64,000 bases of DNA from Omphalotus guepiniiformis (GCA_028554645.1 JAQOOI010000016.1:930001-994000), one strand, 5' to 3'; counted from the first letter of the stretch, positions 34,981 to 46,849 are shown. Translations and numbers: made by a program. Notes: generated by a model from the letters alone, not told the origin.

Positions 34981-35320
34981 CCGTGACTATTACTCTTTGG
35001 TCTTGTAAGGCAAACCTTCTTTCTTCTTCAATTAATTCTTGGATATCATTTTCGAAGTATTCAACTGACAAGGCTAGACCCTGTAAGTATACACCTCTAG
35101 AGTCTATTTCATGCTTGAAGTTTTTGAAATCATAAAGGCCTTGGTTATTTTCATCTTCTTGATGAAATCTCAAAGGTTTCCCATTATCTTCATCTAGATA
35201 ATCCTCTTCTTCAGCAGGTAATCTCTTTGTTGGTTTATTACCAGATGGTGGTCTAGATAGCCCATCAGGTTCATGTATAGATCTCTTGATATGTATCAAT
35301 TCAAAGTGATATTCCCCTCT
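34973..35320 (-). pseudogene. Gypsy RNase H C-terminal fragment
   Basis: The minus strand gives YHFELIHIKRSIHEPDGLSR, the end of a gypsy RNase H domain and the start of the linker to integrase, then the acidic EEEDYLDED. Its N-terminal half is found on the opposite strand at 37320-37725. The join to tyrosine-recombinase sequence at about 35318 lies in mid-gene for both. Confidence 0.7.
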
Positions 35321-35801
35321 CAAAGTAATCCTTGAAGGCTGATCTGATGCCCTCTGCAGTGGAGAACCCCCTGCCTTGATAATCACATTTGAATGCTGTG
35401 AGAAGGCAGAGTGCCAGAGGTGTCTGCTCTGTGATACTGTCAAAGGCAGATGAAAGGGCAGATGCTTCAGGAGGTGAGCCAGCAGAACTTTGGCCCTCTT
35501 CAGCTTCAGCCTCTCCAAGCTTTGCACCAGCTGCCCAGTCTGAAACCCACTTCTTTTCACTTCTCACATATCCTGCATATCCTTTTTTTGTCCTTGCTGA
35601 CTTGTACCACTCTTCTGTGGTCTGCATTGTGTGGTTAAGGAGGTCAGACACTGAAGGTTGGATCTGTGGGCCTTGCTCCTCATGGTCTCCCATGCCTTCT
35701 CTATCTCCCAAGCCAACAGTCGCATTGCCAGGAGCAGCTGAAGCTGTTGACTTTTGCACCTTCTTTCTCCTTGCTGAAGATCTTGTAGTGTGTGCTGGCA
35801 C
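35318..35801 (-). pseudogene. Tyrosine-recombinase-like gene, N-terminal fragment
   Basis: The minus strand starts MPAHTTRSSARRKKVQ and runs to SAFDSITEQTPLALCLLTAF and FSTAEGIRSAFKDYFE, where it is cut. The helical core-binding-like region (WYKSARTKKGYAGYVRSEKKW) is typical of a mushroom gene family resembling Crypton/tyrosine recombinases. The continuation (RVLG, GDFWRF...) is on the plus strand at 37777-37796 and 46850 onward. Confidence 0.55.
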
Positions 35802-37025
35802 GAAGGCAGAGACAGTGCAGTGAAATAGACAGACTGAGAGTGTGTGTAGAAAGAAAGAGCCTTATCATTTGAATCTCAACTAAACTATCTACTTGTGTGT
35901 GTGTAAAAATCAGACATTGCACTGGAGGGTGCAGCGAGAAGTCATCTGAGCCAACGTGTACAAACAGCGCACTCACAGCCAGCACGTTGAAAAAGTGCAA
36001 GTGTGATTCCTCAGCGGTTCACTTAAGGGAGCCGGCAAGTGTGCATTTAAGATGGTGCCCAGGCCCAAAGTGTGCTGAGCGCGCGGTTGTTGTGGAAATG
36101 ATTGAATCATGTGGTTCGCAAAATCTTAAATTTGGCAAGTTTATGACCTACATAGTACTCAATGTATACTATTTCCCTGGTACAATATTTCCCTGGTAAT
36201 ACAATCTTCAAGATTGCCCATATTCTCAGCATACAATCTTATAGTGCCAACTTAGTTAGCAAGACTAGCTGGAACTTATAGTCAGTCCAAAAGACTTAGA
36301 CAACTGTTTAATTGAAGTGAAAGTCCATCAACCCCTTGGATTACAGTCAACAACACTTAATAGGGGTCTGACCAACTCAATCTGGTATGGAACATTGTAG
36401 GTGCGACAGAAGGGTGGGGTTGAGATGGAGGAACAGGATCACAATCGGAAACAGCATGCACCACAGGCAGCAGTGGGAGGGGCATAACTAGTATTTGAAT
36501 AACTCATTGGTCACAGTTGCTAAGTACCAGATTCAGTACTATAACAATCACTACACTTAGGTATTGTAGATACAAGTATGTTTCATGTCTTAACTAGTAG
36601 TCTAGGGTGACTCTAGTCCTTAACGTTCAGTTCCCAATGCTTCAACATCTAGTATCTACTCCATTTTGATAGAATTCAGTCTTGAAAGGCTTTTTGATGC
36701 AATATCTTTCTCAAAGTAAAATAAGATTGTCCTCGATTATACCAGATTGGCCAAAATTGAGTTAGATTGTCATAGAAGCACATTCACTACTGTTTCAATA
36801 TCACAAATATCATGTCTCACGGACTGCTGCTAGGCAAAATTTCCTCAATTGATTGCCTGTGTCAGCCTGCAATCTGCTTCTGTTAAAGTCACAACTAAAA
36901 ACAGACAGTGATTCTCGTTTCTCTTTACATCTTACTCTGTCCCCCAATGGATGAGTTTTCTAGGCAATTGGCTTCCTCAATCACTCTCAGTAGGGGGAGC
37001 CTTCTGAGATATTGGTGATGTGCCG
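35802..37025. other. Non-coding or decayed stretch, no gene seen
   Basis: About 1.2 kb upstream of the recombinase fragment. It is AT-rich with no motif-bearing ORF. A GTGT run at 35893 and a short purine tract at 36985 are the only low-complexity parts. Confidence 0.35.
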
Positions 37026-37313
37026 ATTTCCAGCACCTGCATTAAAAGCTTGGTGTTTAATCATTTTAGATATTTGCAGTAGGGGATATAGAGGATTGAA
37101 AGGTGCCCACCTTGTCAATCTGAATGTGTTGTGATTTGAGTAATTAAGCATATTCTATTACCTACAGTACAGACTGTGTATCAAGGTTCTAGGCTAGTCA
37201 GTATAGTTGTGATGTAGAGAATTGTTCAACATTCAATGGTCATCCACTGTTGAATCAGACTCATCCAATCTTGTAACAGGAACTCTGACATCACAACACC
37301 AATTGCATCATAT
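37026..37313 (+). repeat. About 280-bp direct repeat, copy 2
   Basis: Homologous to 32775-33058, same orientation, with a 10-base insertion (about 37230) and scattered substitutions. It directly precedes the RNase H fragment at 37320. Confidence 0.7.
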
Positions 37314-37319
37314 ACACAA

Positions 37320-37725
37320 GGTTGACTAGTCTGCAAGTACCCTTTGAGATAGGAGAAAAAGAGTTAGAAGCCATTGAGCTACTAAAAGAAATGCTCCTGC
37401 ACTGAAACCAATCAATTATCCGTTGTCTAGTGGTATTACCCTAGCAGTGGGTACATCTTGGATGGCTGTAGGTTATTATCTGTACCAGAAGAAGTATAAT
37501 AACTACTTTGGGTCTATAACATTGAATGAATGAGAAGCAAGGTTCTCACAGCCTAAGAGAGAGTTATATGGACTCAAGCTTGCGCTAGCCCATACTTACT
37601 ATCAAACTTCTGGCTGTAGGGATCTAACTGTAGAAACAGATGCTAGCTACATAAAAGGGATGTTAGACAATCTAAGTAGCAGTCCAAATGCAACTACCAA
37701 TCAATGGATTGAGAAAATAAGTGTT
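37320..37725 (+). pseudogene. Gypsy RNase H N-terminal fragment
   Basis: The frame shows ITLAVGTSWMAVGYYLYQ, GSITLNE-stop-EARFSQPKRELYG and VETDASYIKGMLDN, then INQWIEKI-like sequence at the end. This is the RNase H core of a gypsy pol. The stop is UGA at 37531-37533 where relatives have Arg (NEREARFSQPKREL). The domain is cut near 37725 and continues on the other strand at 35320-34973. Confidence 0.75.
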
Positions 37726-37796
37726 TTCTATCCTTCATCTTCTTGCAAGTTTTCCATTTACTGACAGATTCCTGTCTATATAGAGTGTTAGGCTAT

Positions 37797-38207
37797 TGTG
37801 ATGGGACAAGTACAAACTAGAGCCTCAGCACTCTGACCACGGAATGTCACGAATCTTCTACATACTTCTTTCTCTTTCTATTAATCTCTGGAATGTACTA
37901 ATGACTCTTATGACTCCTTTATTTCCTTAGTCTTCTACCTTCTTTCATTTATAAAGAATATAAATACTAGATAAGAATACTCGTGTAGGATATCTTACTT
38001 TTGACAATCAAGCACTACTACTCTGAATCACCTTTATCTTGAGTTCCTCGATAGACGCGTAAGCTCATCGAAGATATCAAACCCTTCTTGTTTAATAGAC
38101 GTGAAAGCTCATTAAGTAAGAAGTCTCACATTGCAATCTCTAAACGCCTAGTAAGATTGAGAAACTGTGTTCTCGACCCTTAAAGATACTTACTGATCTT
38201 TCACACT
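37797..38207 (+). repeat. 5' LTR (411 bp)
   Basis: Starts TGTGATGGGACAAG and ends GATCTTTCACA. A TATAAATAC-like box lies near 37968. Two of its three substitutions against the 3' LTR are TG where the 3' copy has CG (in GACGTGAAAG and CTGTGTTCTC), and it has an extra GA near 38160. Confidence 0.95.
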
Positions 38208-38304
38208 GGTGGACACACTGGGAACGCTATTGACTCTTTCTTACTTCTCACTTCCTTACTCGTATCTCTTCGTACCAAGTGCTCTTGCCGATTAGATATT
38301 CACT

Positions 38305-38982
38305 ATGACTAAGACAACTACGGAAGACCCGCGTCAATCATCTGACCCGGATCAAACTTCTGACGACTCCACCGTCGTGACACTACCGCTTGAGCTCCCT
38401 GAGCTGCAGCATTACATAGCAGACAAAGAGGATGTTACCGAAACTATCAATCTCATCCCTACTCTTCGTCCCTTCTACAAATATCTTGGGAATCCGACAC
38501 TGAAAGCGCGTTATCACGAAGCTTTAAACTACGCTGCTGTCATCCTGGAGAAACCGGCTTTAAGGTCCCTCGACATCGCACCTCGTCTACTCTATCACCG
38601 CATCTTCAAGGCGCAGCTCGTTAAGCTCGACGACCTTCTAACCAGGATTTTGCGAGGATCTTGGAAACCGCGGAATGAGAAAGCACGAGCACGGACAGAC
38701 CTAAAGTTTGTTTACTCTCTACATCCCGTCTCGTTTGCACAACTGAGTTATATCCTTGAACAGACCCGTCAGGAGGCTAAGGCTTCCTTTAAATTGTTGG
38801 GACAACAGTTACCTGAGGTACCGGCCTGGCCAGCTCCAGCAGGAAGTGTAGGAGTCGACTACCTCACGGAGAATGACTTTGAGATTATTTGTGTCGCCTT
38901 TCGCGCAGAGGTTGAAAGCTTTCTGGTCCGATTAAGCGACGTCCATGATTTCATTGAGGGACAAACCACGAATGTTGGCTGA
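38305..38982 (+). CDS. Chromovirus ORF1 (gag N-terminal part)
   Basis: A 225-codon frame starting MTKTTTEDPRQSSDPD follows the 5' LTR. It is helical and charged (DLKFVYSLHPVSFAQLSYIL) with no zinc knuckle. The capsid domain is in the next frame. The two frames overlap from at least 38945 to 38982, so the full Gag either needs a frameshift here or a one-base indel has split a single ORF. It looks like an N-terminal Gag region, but I cannot match it to a named domain. Confidence 0.6.
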   Translation: MTKTTTEDPRQSSDPDQTSDDSTVVTLPLELPELQHYIADKEDVTETINLIPTLRPFYKYLGNPTLKARYHEALNYAAVILEKPALRSLDIAPRLLYHRIFKAQLVKLDDLLTRILRGSWKPRNEKARARTDLKFVYSLHPVSFAQLSYILEQTRQEAKASFKLLGQQLPEVPAWPAPAGSVGVDYLTENDFEIICVAFRAEVESFLVRLSDVHDFIEGQTTNVG

Positions 38983-41900
38983 CTTAGAACAAGACTACCA
39001 GGGTCTTAACACGCCCATCAAATCTTGGAATCTTTCGCCAGCCTCTCCTCGAGCCTCCTCTCCTCTCCCTTCGACAGGGCTCAACCATTCGTCCGAACCT
39101 CGGTACAGTAGTTTCGCCGGAGATTCAATCAGTGCTGCAGTACGCGCACACCATTGAGGGCACCAGACTTTCTCTGCGCCAGCTCAGGGCAGGGCGTCCT
39201 ACAGTGCTAGCGGACATGCAACCTCTTCGGGCCTTCCTCGCACCAATCGTCGCCTATCCTCCCTTTGGGAGGAAGAGGAACCTCAACGCGAAGGATCACA
39301 CCAGCCTTTGGGCCATCCTCAACGTTCTTTGCGTGCCCCAAGCAACCCGGGTAACGACCCTAGTGACGACGATAGCTCAGATGATAACGATGACAGATCT
39401 CAGGGTCATCCTCGACGGCCTTTTCACCGAGACAGACCTCCACACTTTCCGCCACCGCCACCGCCCAATAATCCTAACCCTCGAGCAGTTCCTCCTGCTC
39501 CCGGAGCTGCTCCCACGTTCCAATTCGATCTTAAACTCAAATTTGACACAGTTCCAAAATGGGACGGGAACACGGACACCATCGTCCGTTGGATCGACAA
39601 AATAAACGATATTGCGCGCTACAATGCAAATGTGCGGCAACAGTTAGGATCTATCGTCCCTCGTCGGTTGGAAGGATCTGCGGAAGTATGGTATTACTCT
39701 CTGCCAAGGAGGCATCGGGATCATATTGAAACTGACTGGCCACTTCTTTGACAGGAAATTGCGGGATACTACATGAATCGCAAATGGTTGGAATCTATGC
39801 GGCGAAAAGCCAATCGTACAACGTATCGAGATTCGGGTTATTCACGCGAGACACCTAGTGAGTACTACATCCGGAAGGTGGATCTCCTCACCACCGCATA
39901 CGAACTCTATGATTCTGAACTCATTGCAGAAGTCATGGCAAGTGCTCCCACCAATTGGTCAACTATACTCACGACTCAAACTTACCAATCCGCGACAGAA
40001 TTCCAGGCTGCCATCAAATTCCACGAAGATACACTCATGGACCTGGATAATCTACGTTACGCGGCACATTGCAATGACGACCGAGCTACTCGTCCCAATT
40101 CCACTCTGACTCGCTCATTCCAGATCGGCACTCGCAGCGATCTTCAATCACCACAGTATCCACGCGACGATTCTAACGTGTCACTTCGAGCGACGCCAGA
40201 ATCTAAGGGCGCTCGTCCTTGCCGCCATTGTGGAAGCGGGATGCACTGGGACAATGAATGTAAATATTCCACCAAACGTACTGCTCGCGCTCGACTCTGT
40301 GAAACTTCACTGGATAACCTTCGAGCACAGGATGAATATGATGAGCTCTTCGACAGCCTTCAGTCTGGCGCGAAGGAATCAGATTTTGACCTTCCCCTCC
40401 GGATTACTGACCAACAAGCCTATCACGCTCAGCTTTCAGCCCCGGAGGGACTTCCTACTGATATAGTTGAGAGTAGTCATACTCTTAACCCTGGTACTGT
40501 CAGTACTGTTGAAGGATCTAAACCAACAGTTGCATCCCAGAGCTATCATGTAAGTGGTACTGCTCCCTCTGATATAAGTCACTCTAAGCCTTCACTGAAC
40601 CGCCGCAGTCGTCGACGTTTAGCTCGACAAGTGCAGACATCCAGCAGTTATCGAGTCGCGCCCAAGCCTCTGAACCAATCCCTTATTGTGCTCAAACGTT
40701 TGATGGACCGGCCGCCTGGGTGCTCCTTCCTGGGATCCAAGGCGACGCAAGTCCAAGCGTTCATCAATGATACTTCGGATGCTTTACCCGTTATTGTTGA
40801 TTCAGGTTCGGATATCACTCTTATCGCTCAGTCCGCACTCGCTAACCTTACGTCCAAACCTAAGGTCCGATCAGGGCAATGCGTTAACCTTGTCCAAGTA
40901 ACAGGTTCTTCCTCTATAACAGGGTTTGTGAATCTTCAGTTGACATTCCATACCCCTGAAGGACCGGTTCAGCTGGCTGTGGAAGCTTATGTAGTTAACG
41001 GCATGACTACTCCATTCATACTTGGAAACGACTTTCAAGATCAATACGATCTGTCCATCCTTCGGCGCGACGGGGCTAGCTATTTGCGATTTGGAGATTC
41101 AGGACGAGAACTTGAAGTGGAAACTTCTTTATCTCCAGGCCTGGTAGATGAAGATGGTCATACGTTCAAGATCCGTGTTGACCAGAAGCGACTTCGCTAT
41201 CTCCCACGACACTCGCAGCACCGCAAGACTCAGAAACTTCGACGTCGAGCCCTTGCTAGGAAGATTAAGGGCGAAGTCTATGCAGTTGACCGCGTGGTTA
41301 TTCCCCCTGAATCAACGAAACATGTTCAGGTCGTCGCACCATCAATCCCTTGTAATAAACCAGTTTATGTGGAACGCTGTTTGAGGTACAACTCTAATCC
41401 TGATGATATTTATGGGACTCCTGACACTATAATCTCTTCGCAGGACCGTACACTTCTCATCTCCAATTTCTCAAAGCATCCCGTTGTTGTGTCACAAGGG
41501 GAAGCGTTAGGTAAAGCACAGGATCCTGACACTTGGCTCGATCGCCCGCATCACATGTCTCCATCCCTACGTGCACAGGCTCAGGCCCAGGCGAATCTTA
41601 TTTGAGGATTGGTTAGTTCTCACCCGGGGACCACCTCTCTTGTGGCAGCCGTTCGCAGTTCCGCAGATATCACATCCAAGGCTCAACGGAACGCCTTCGA
41701 ATCGGACGATCCGGCAGCTTCTGACCCTCTGGAAGGCGGTCCTAAGACTGCTGAAGTAGGGATGGATGAGGTGACTGCTGACAGGCTACTTGACGAAGTA
41801 CATATTGCCCCGAATCTCTCAGGAGATCAACGAGCGCGCCTTCGGGACGTCATCTCTCAGAACCAGGCAGCGTTTGGCTTGGATGGAAGACTAGGGAACT

Positions 41901-44900
41901 ATGATGACAAGGTCGAGATCTTTATGAAGCCACACGCTAAACCCGTCTCTCTTCCACCATTTCCTGCGTCGCCAGCAAATTGTGAGGTGATGGATAAGCA
42001 GATTGATGCATGGTTAAGCTTGGGCGTTACCGAGCCTTCACGCAGCCCCTGGGGAGCACCAGTGTTCATCGTATATCGGAATGGTAAGTCTCGGATGGTA
42101 ATTGACTTGCGACGACTAAATGACATGGTTATTCCAGACGAGTTTCCGTTGCCACGGCAAGAGGATATACTGCAGGCGTTAACAGGAGCACAATGGTTGA
42201 CTACCTTGGATGCCCTTTCTGGTTTTACGCAGCTTACCATGACAGATGCCGCCGCAGAAAAACTCGCCTTCCGTTGTCATCGGGGGCTTTTTCAATTTCG
42301 TCGAATGCCATTCGGCTACAGGAATGGGCCTAGTGTTTTTCAGTGAGTGATGCAGGGTATTTTAGCTCCCTTCTTGTGGATTTTCGCCCTTGTATACATC
42401 GATGATATTGTCATATTTTCCCTTACCTTTGAAGACCATTTGCTACATCTGGACCATGTTCTCAAAGCGATTAGCGCCGCTAATATTACTTTAGCACCGG
42501 GTAAGTGTCATTTCGCTTATCAGTCATTAATGTTGCTAGGGCAAAAAGTCTCCAGATTGGGTCTATCTACTCACAAAGAGAAAATTGACGCTATTCTCGA
42601 CTTAGAAGAACCGAAGAATGCCCATGAACTACAAACGTTCCTTGGCATGATGATATATTTCTCAGCTTATGTTCCGTTTTATGCATGGATTGCTCACCCT
42701 CTTTTTCAGCTTCTCCAAAAGGGAACATCATGGCAATGGGGACTGCTTCATCAAGAGGCGTTTGACTTGTGTAAACAAGTTCTTACAAATGCTCCCGTTC
42801 GGGGATACGCTAAACGGGGACTCCCTTATAGATTGTACACCGATGCATGCGATTATGGCCTGGCTGGAATTCTACAGCAGGTACAACCCATCGCGGTACG
42901 AGACCTAAAAGGGACCCGTGTTTACGACCGTCTACTGAAGTCCTTTCAAGCACACGAGCCGATCCCTACACTAGTCACACAAGTTTCAAAGGAATGCTCG
43001 GATGTTCCACTCACGACTGAGTGGGCACCTCATTTCGACGACACTATTGTACACATTGAACGGGTCATTTGTTACTGGTCGCGTGTCCTCAAGTTGCCTG
43101 AACGAAACTACTCGGCGACAGAACGTGAAGCGCTGGCTCTAAAGGAGGCCCTAATTAAATTTCAGCCGTTCATTGAAGGTGAGCAGATCTTGGCTATCAC
43201 AGATCACGCAGCGTTGACATGGAGCATGACATTCCAGAACGTTAACCGACGACTGCTCACTTGGGGAACCATTTTCTCCGCATACCCAAATCTACACATC
43301 GTTCATCGAGCGGGGAAAGTCCACTCCAATGTTGATCCTATCTCCAGGTTACGACGACGTGTACCTCGTCAAGATAGTCCTGATGTTTCTGAAATCATCC
43401 CGATTCCTTCTCCCGCTTCTGACAATGACCCTCTCCAGAATTTATACGAAGAACTGGGAAACCGCTTCGAAGAAAAACTCTTATCCGTTGCTGCCCAGGC
43501 TTGTCACGTTTCCGCTGGTAATGACCTATCCGATACTGACCGATTAGCCTTCACCTTTGCAACCGTCACTTTGCCGTTAACACCTCACAAAGATTATGCC
43601 ACTTCATACACTACCTTGAGTTCTCATTCCCTTCTCATCAGCTTTACAGACGCCGAGTTAGACCGCTGGCGCACAGCATATTCTAACGATTCCTTCTTCA
43701 ACGAAATTATACGATCTCTTCGAGAGGAAAAAGACGTTTCTAATCCTCAACATACTCATTACTTCTTAGAAGATAACGGCTTACTGTACTTTGAAGACTG
43801 GCACAGTAACAATCGGCTATGCGTTCCACGCGATCTTCGCACATCAGTAATGACCGAAGTTCATGACTCTCTTACGGAATCTGCTCATGGGGGATATCAT
43901 CGTTGCTATAATCGACTTGCTACACCGTACTACTGGCCTCGCATGTCTAGGGAACTAAAGCTCTTTGTTCAAACTTGTGATATCTGCCAGAAATCTAAGC
44001 CGCGTCGTCATGCCCCGGTTGGTTTGCTCCAACCAATACCAATCCCTCAACGACCCTTTGATGTGGTAAGTATGGATTTTATTCCCGAGCTTCCTCTAAC
44101 TCAGGACGGCCACGACAACGTCCTGGTCATCATTGACAAACTTACAAAATATATCATTTTAATTCCGTGCCATACTTCAATTACTGATCAGGAAACCGCA
44201 CAGCTTTTCTTTCATCATGTTATTTCTCGATATGGAATTCCTCGTCAAGTTATTACTGATCGCGATACACGTTGGAGACACGACTTCTGGGCCGAGGTTT
44301 GCCGCTTAATGGGAATGCAATGATCCTTGACCACTTCATATCACCCTCAGGCTGACGGACAGACCGAGAACCTTAACCAATCCGTTGAAATCGCTTTACG
44401 TGCCTACGTAGGACCGTCAAGGTCAGATTGGGCATCATACTTAGATGGTTTCTCCCTTTCTTACAATACAACTCCCCATATTTCTTCCGGTTTTGCCCCT
44501 GCTTACCTTCTTTATGGATTCACTCCGACCACAGCCTCCACCATCCTTGCCCCGACATCTTCGATTCCACGGCCCGGAAGTAGGGGGGATACCTCGGAGG
44601 TAATTAGACATGAAACTGCACAAGTCATGGCAGAACACTTCGAAGCTGACCGATCCCGAGCGAAAGAAGCATTGTATTTGGCACAAGAATATCAAAGAAG
44701 GTCATACAATAAAGGGCGTCTTTCTACGGAGTTTAACGAGGGAGATTTAGTTGTGTTGAACCCGCATTCACTTCGATTATTGCGAGAAGAAAAGGGTAGG
44801 GGAAGGAAATTACTGATGAAATATGATGGTCCCTTTGAGATTATTCGGAAAATATCTCCTGTCACTTACCAACTACGTCTTCCTTTGTCCTACAGTATAC

Positions 44901-45196
44901 ACCCCATTCTTAACATTGCTCATTTGGAAAAGTATGACGCGTCACCGTCTGAATTTGGAACTCGATTCAAGAAAAGTCTGAATCGTGATGATTTCGAAGC
45001 TTTGCCAGAAACGGAGGTTGAAAAGATTGTGGCAGAACGATGGAGAAAAGTTAAGAAACGACGCATTCAAGAATTTCAAGTGCGCTGGAAGGGCCAAGAT
45101 GCAGCGGAAGATCAATGGAAAACAAAGGGTCAGTTGCGCAACGCTCCCTTGATCTTAGAAGAATGGTTCCGATCCCAGGGAACTGTATCTGTCTAA
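38945..45196 (+). pseudogene. Gag-pol polyprotein, open except for five UGA codons
   Basis: One frame runs from 38945 to a TAA at 45194-45196, interrupted only by TGA at 39155, 39749, 41603, 42344 and 44321. Domains in order: Pro-rich linker; capsid (LKFDTVPKWDGNTDTIVRWI); zinc knuckle CRHCGSGMHWDNEC at about 40220; protease IVDSGSDITLIAQ at about 40795; RT with MVIDLRRLND and YIDDIVIF at about 42400; RNase H; integrase with GGYHRCYNRLATPYYWP, CDICQKSK and MDFIPELP; chromodomain ERWRKVKKRRIQEFQVRWKG at the end. At 42344 (VFQ-stop-VMQ) and 44321 (GMQ-stop-SLTTSYHPQ) relatives have Arg. As written the protein cannot be made without readthrough, so I call it a young pseudogene. Confidence 0.92.
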
Positions 45197-45449
45197 CATC
45201 TGTGGATACTTCAACGTGGTGATCAGTCTCTTTCACAAACGCCACAGGATCGCCACGACGTGCTATTATGGAGGGGTAATGTTCTCACTGTTTTCTTCTG
45301 GAATATGTTAGTATTTAATCGAACAAAGACTCTACAGATATATATTGAAGTCCTCGAAAATCTTCTTCAACAGTTCAGTCTTTCATCTAAACTTCTATTC
45401 GATTCTCGTCTTCTTTCTTACACTTTCTACTCTCATCAATAAGCGCGTC

Positions 45450-46427
45450 ATGATTCAGTCTGCTTCCGAATTGTCTATCGTCTCCACCACTTCCGCTACA
45501 CTCTTAACAACCTCTGAAGTATCCGACTCTACCTCCACATCCTCTATCACGTCCTCGTCTGTTTTGGACTCTCTTGCCTTGGTCCATCGCAATCTTGATG
45601 ACCCCATTGTGGTGTTAGAACAAGCATTCGCAGATTCTGGGCTTCGAGGGATCCTACAATCTTTGTTGGGAACAAGCTTCCTAGATGGGGGAGTTCCTGA
45701 TTCCGTCATTGTCCCTGCTGCAGTAGAATTGGAAACGGATGGGAAGGTTGCGAGGGTTAGGAAGTATGGAATTCGTAAAGAATTCGCGGACTGAATTTGG
45801 CGAAAGTACAACATCGTTGGACAAATAATTGTAGCCGCTGCTCAAGGAATGTTATCACCTGGAAAACCTCTCACCTTCCCTAGTACTATTCCGAAGGACT
45901 TGATGGAGGTAGAATGGAGTCGACCCGTCCTTAATAATGTCTTGACACAAGGATTTCCTCACCTCACGTTCGCCAATCCATTCCATTCGAATCCCCTCCG
46001 AACTTTCACTGCCTCTTCTACTGAAGGAATTAAGGAAATCTTTCGTATGCTTAATTTCCTCATGCTTCAATGGACTCGTTGGGTTGAAGGAATGGTTAAA
46101 CTTAGCTTGGCAAAGGGGCTTCGTTCAGAAGCCAATTGGGGAGAATTTTTTGGACTTTCGCAGGAAGAAATTCTAGACCGCTTGTCCCCGGGGACTCGAG
46201 CATTGACCTATTCTACTTTCACTCATCTCGCCGACGATGACAGTATCAACGACTCTAGTCTTATCTTTCATCCCCTCGTCTCCCAACAAGTTCTCTTGGG
46301 ATTGCTTAAACCTTACAGTCCACTCGCCCCAGGGTTCGACGTCACTGAATTTGCACCATCCGCATTCATCACCGAGGTGGACGAGGACATGGACGGAGTA
46401 TTGAAATTCTTAAGTCAGACTGCCTAG
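45450..46427 (+). pseudogene. ORF3, accessory protein of the chromovirus, one UGA
   Basis: Between pol and the 3' LTR one frame runs from ATG 45450 to TAG 46427, 325 residues if the single in-frame UGA at 45792-45794 is read through. The N-terminus is Ser/Thr-rich (SELSIVSTTSATLL). Later parts look globular: LRGILQSLLGTSFLDGGVPD, MEVEWSRPVLNNVLTQGFPH and TRWVEGMVKLSLAKGLRSEA. No signal peptide, membrane span or known motif is seen, so it is not an evident envelope gene. Its position matches that of the 689-residue ORF at 29923-31992 in the other chromovirus, though I see no shared sequence. Confidence 0.7.
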
Positions 46428-46440
46428 GCTGGGGGGGCTC

Positions 46441-46849
46441 TGTGATGGGACAAGTACAAACTAGAGCCTCAGCACTCTGACCACGGAATGTCACGAATCT
46501 TCTACATACTTCTTTCTCTTTCTATTAATCTCTGGAATGTACTAATGACTCTTATGACTCCTTTATTTCCTTAGTCTTCTACCTTCTTCCATTTATAAAG
46601 AATATAAATACTAGATAAGAATACTCGTGTAGGATATCTTACTTTTGACAATCAAGCACTACTACTCTGAATCACCTTTATCTTGAGTTCCTCGATAGAC
46701 GCGTAAGCTCATCGAAGATATCAAACCCTTCTTGTTTAATAGACGCGAAAGCTCATTAAGTAAGAAGTCTCACATTGCAATCTCTAAACGCCTAGTAAGA
46801 TTGAGAAACTGCGTTCTCGACCCTTAAAGATACTTACTGATCTTTCACA
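46441..46849 (+). repeat. 3' LTR (409 bp)
   Basis: Matches 37797-38207 throughout and is followed at once by the target duplication GCTAT. It retains CpG at two sites that are TpG in the 5' copy. Confidence 0.95.

Larger units (their letters stand above)
37797..46849 (+). mobile_element. Nearly intact Ty3/gypsy chromovirus with a third ORF
   Basis: The 9,053-bp element has LTRs at 37797-38207 and 46441-46849 and an exact 5-bp target duplication GCTAT (37792-37796, 46850-46854). The LTRs start TGTGATGGGA and end CTTTCACA. They differ by three substitutions and one 2-base indel that I can see, so insertion is recent. A possible primer-binding site starts TGGTGGACAC at 38209, and a G-run (46433-46438) precedes the 3' LTR. 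Order inside is ORF1, gag-protease-RT-RNase H-integrase-chromodomain, then ORF3. It is inserted in a tyrosine-recombinase pseudogene. Confidence 0.95.
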
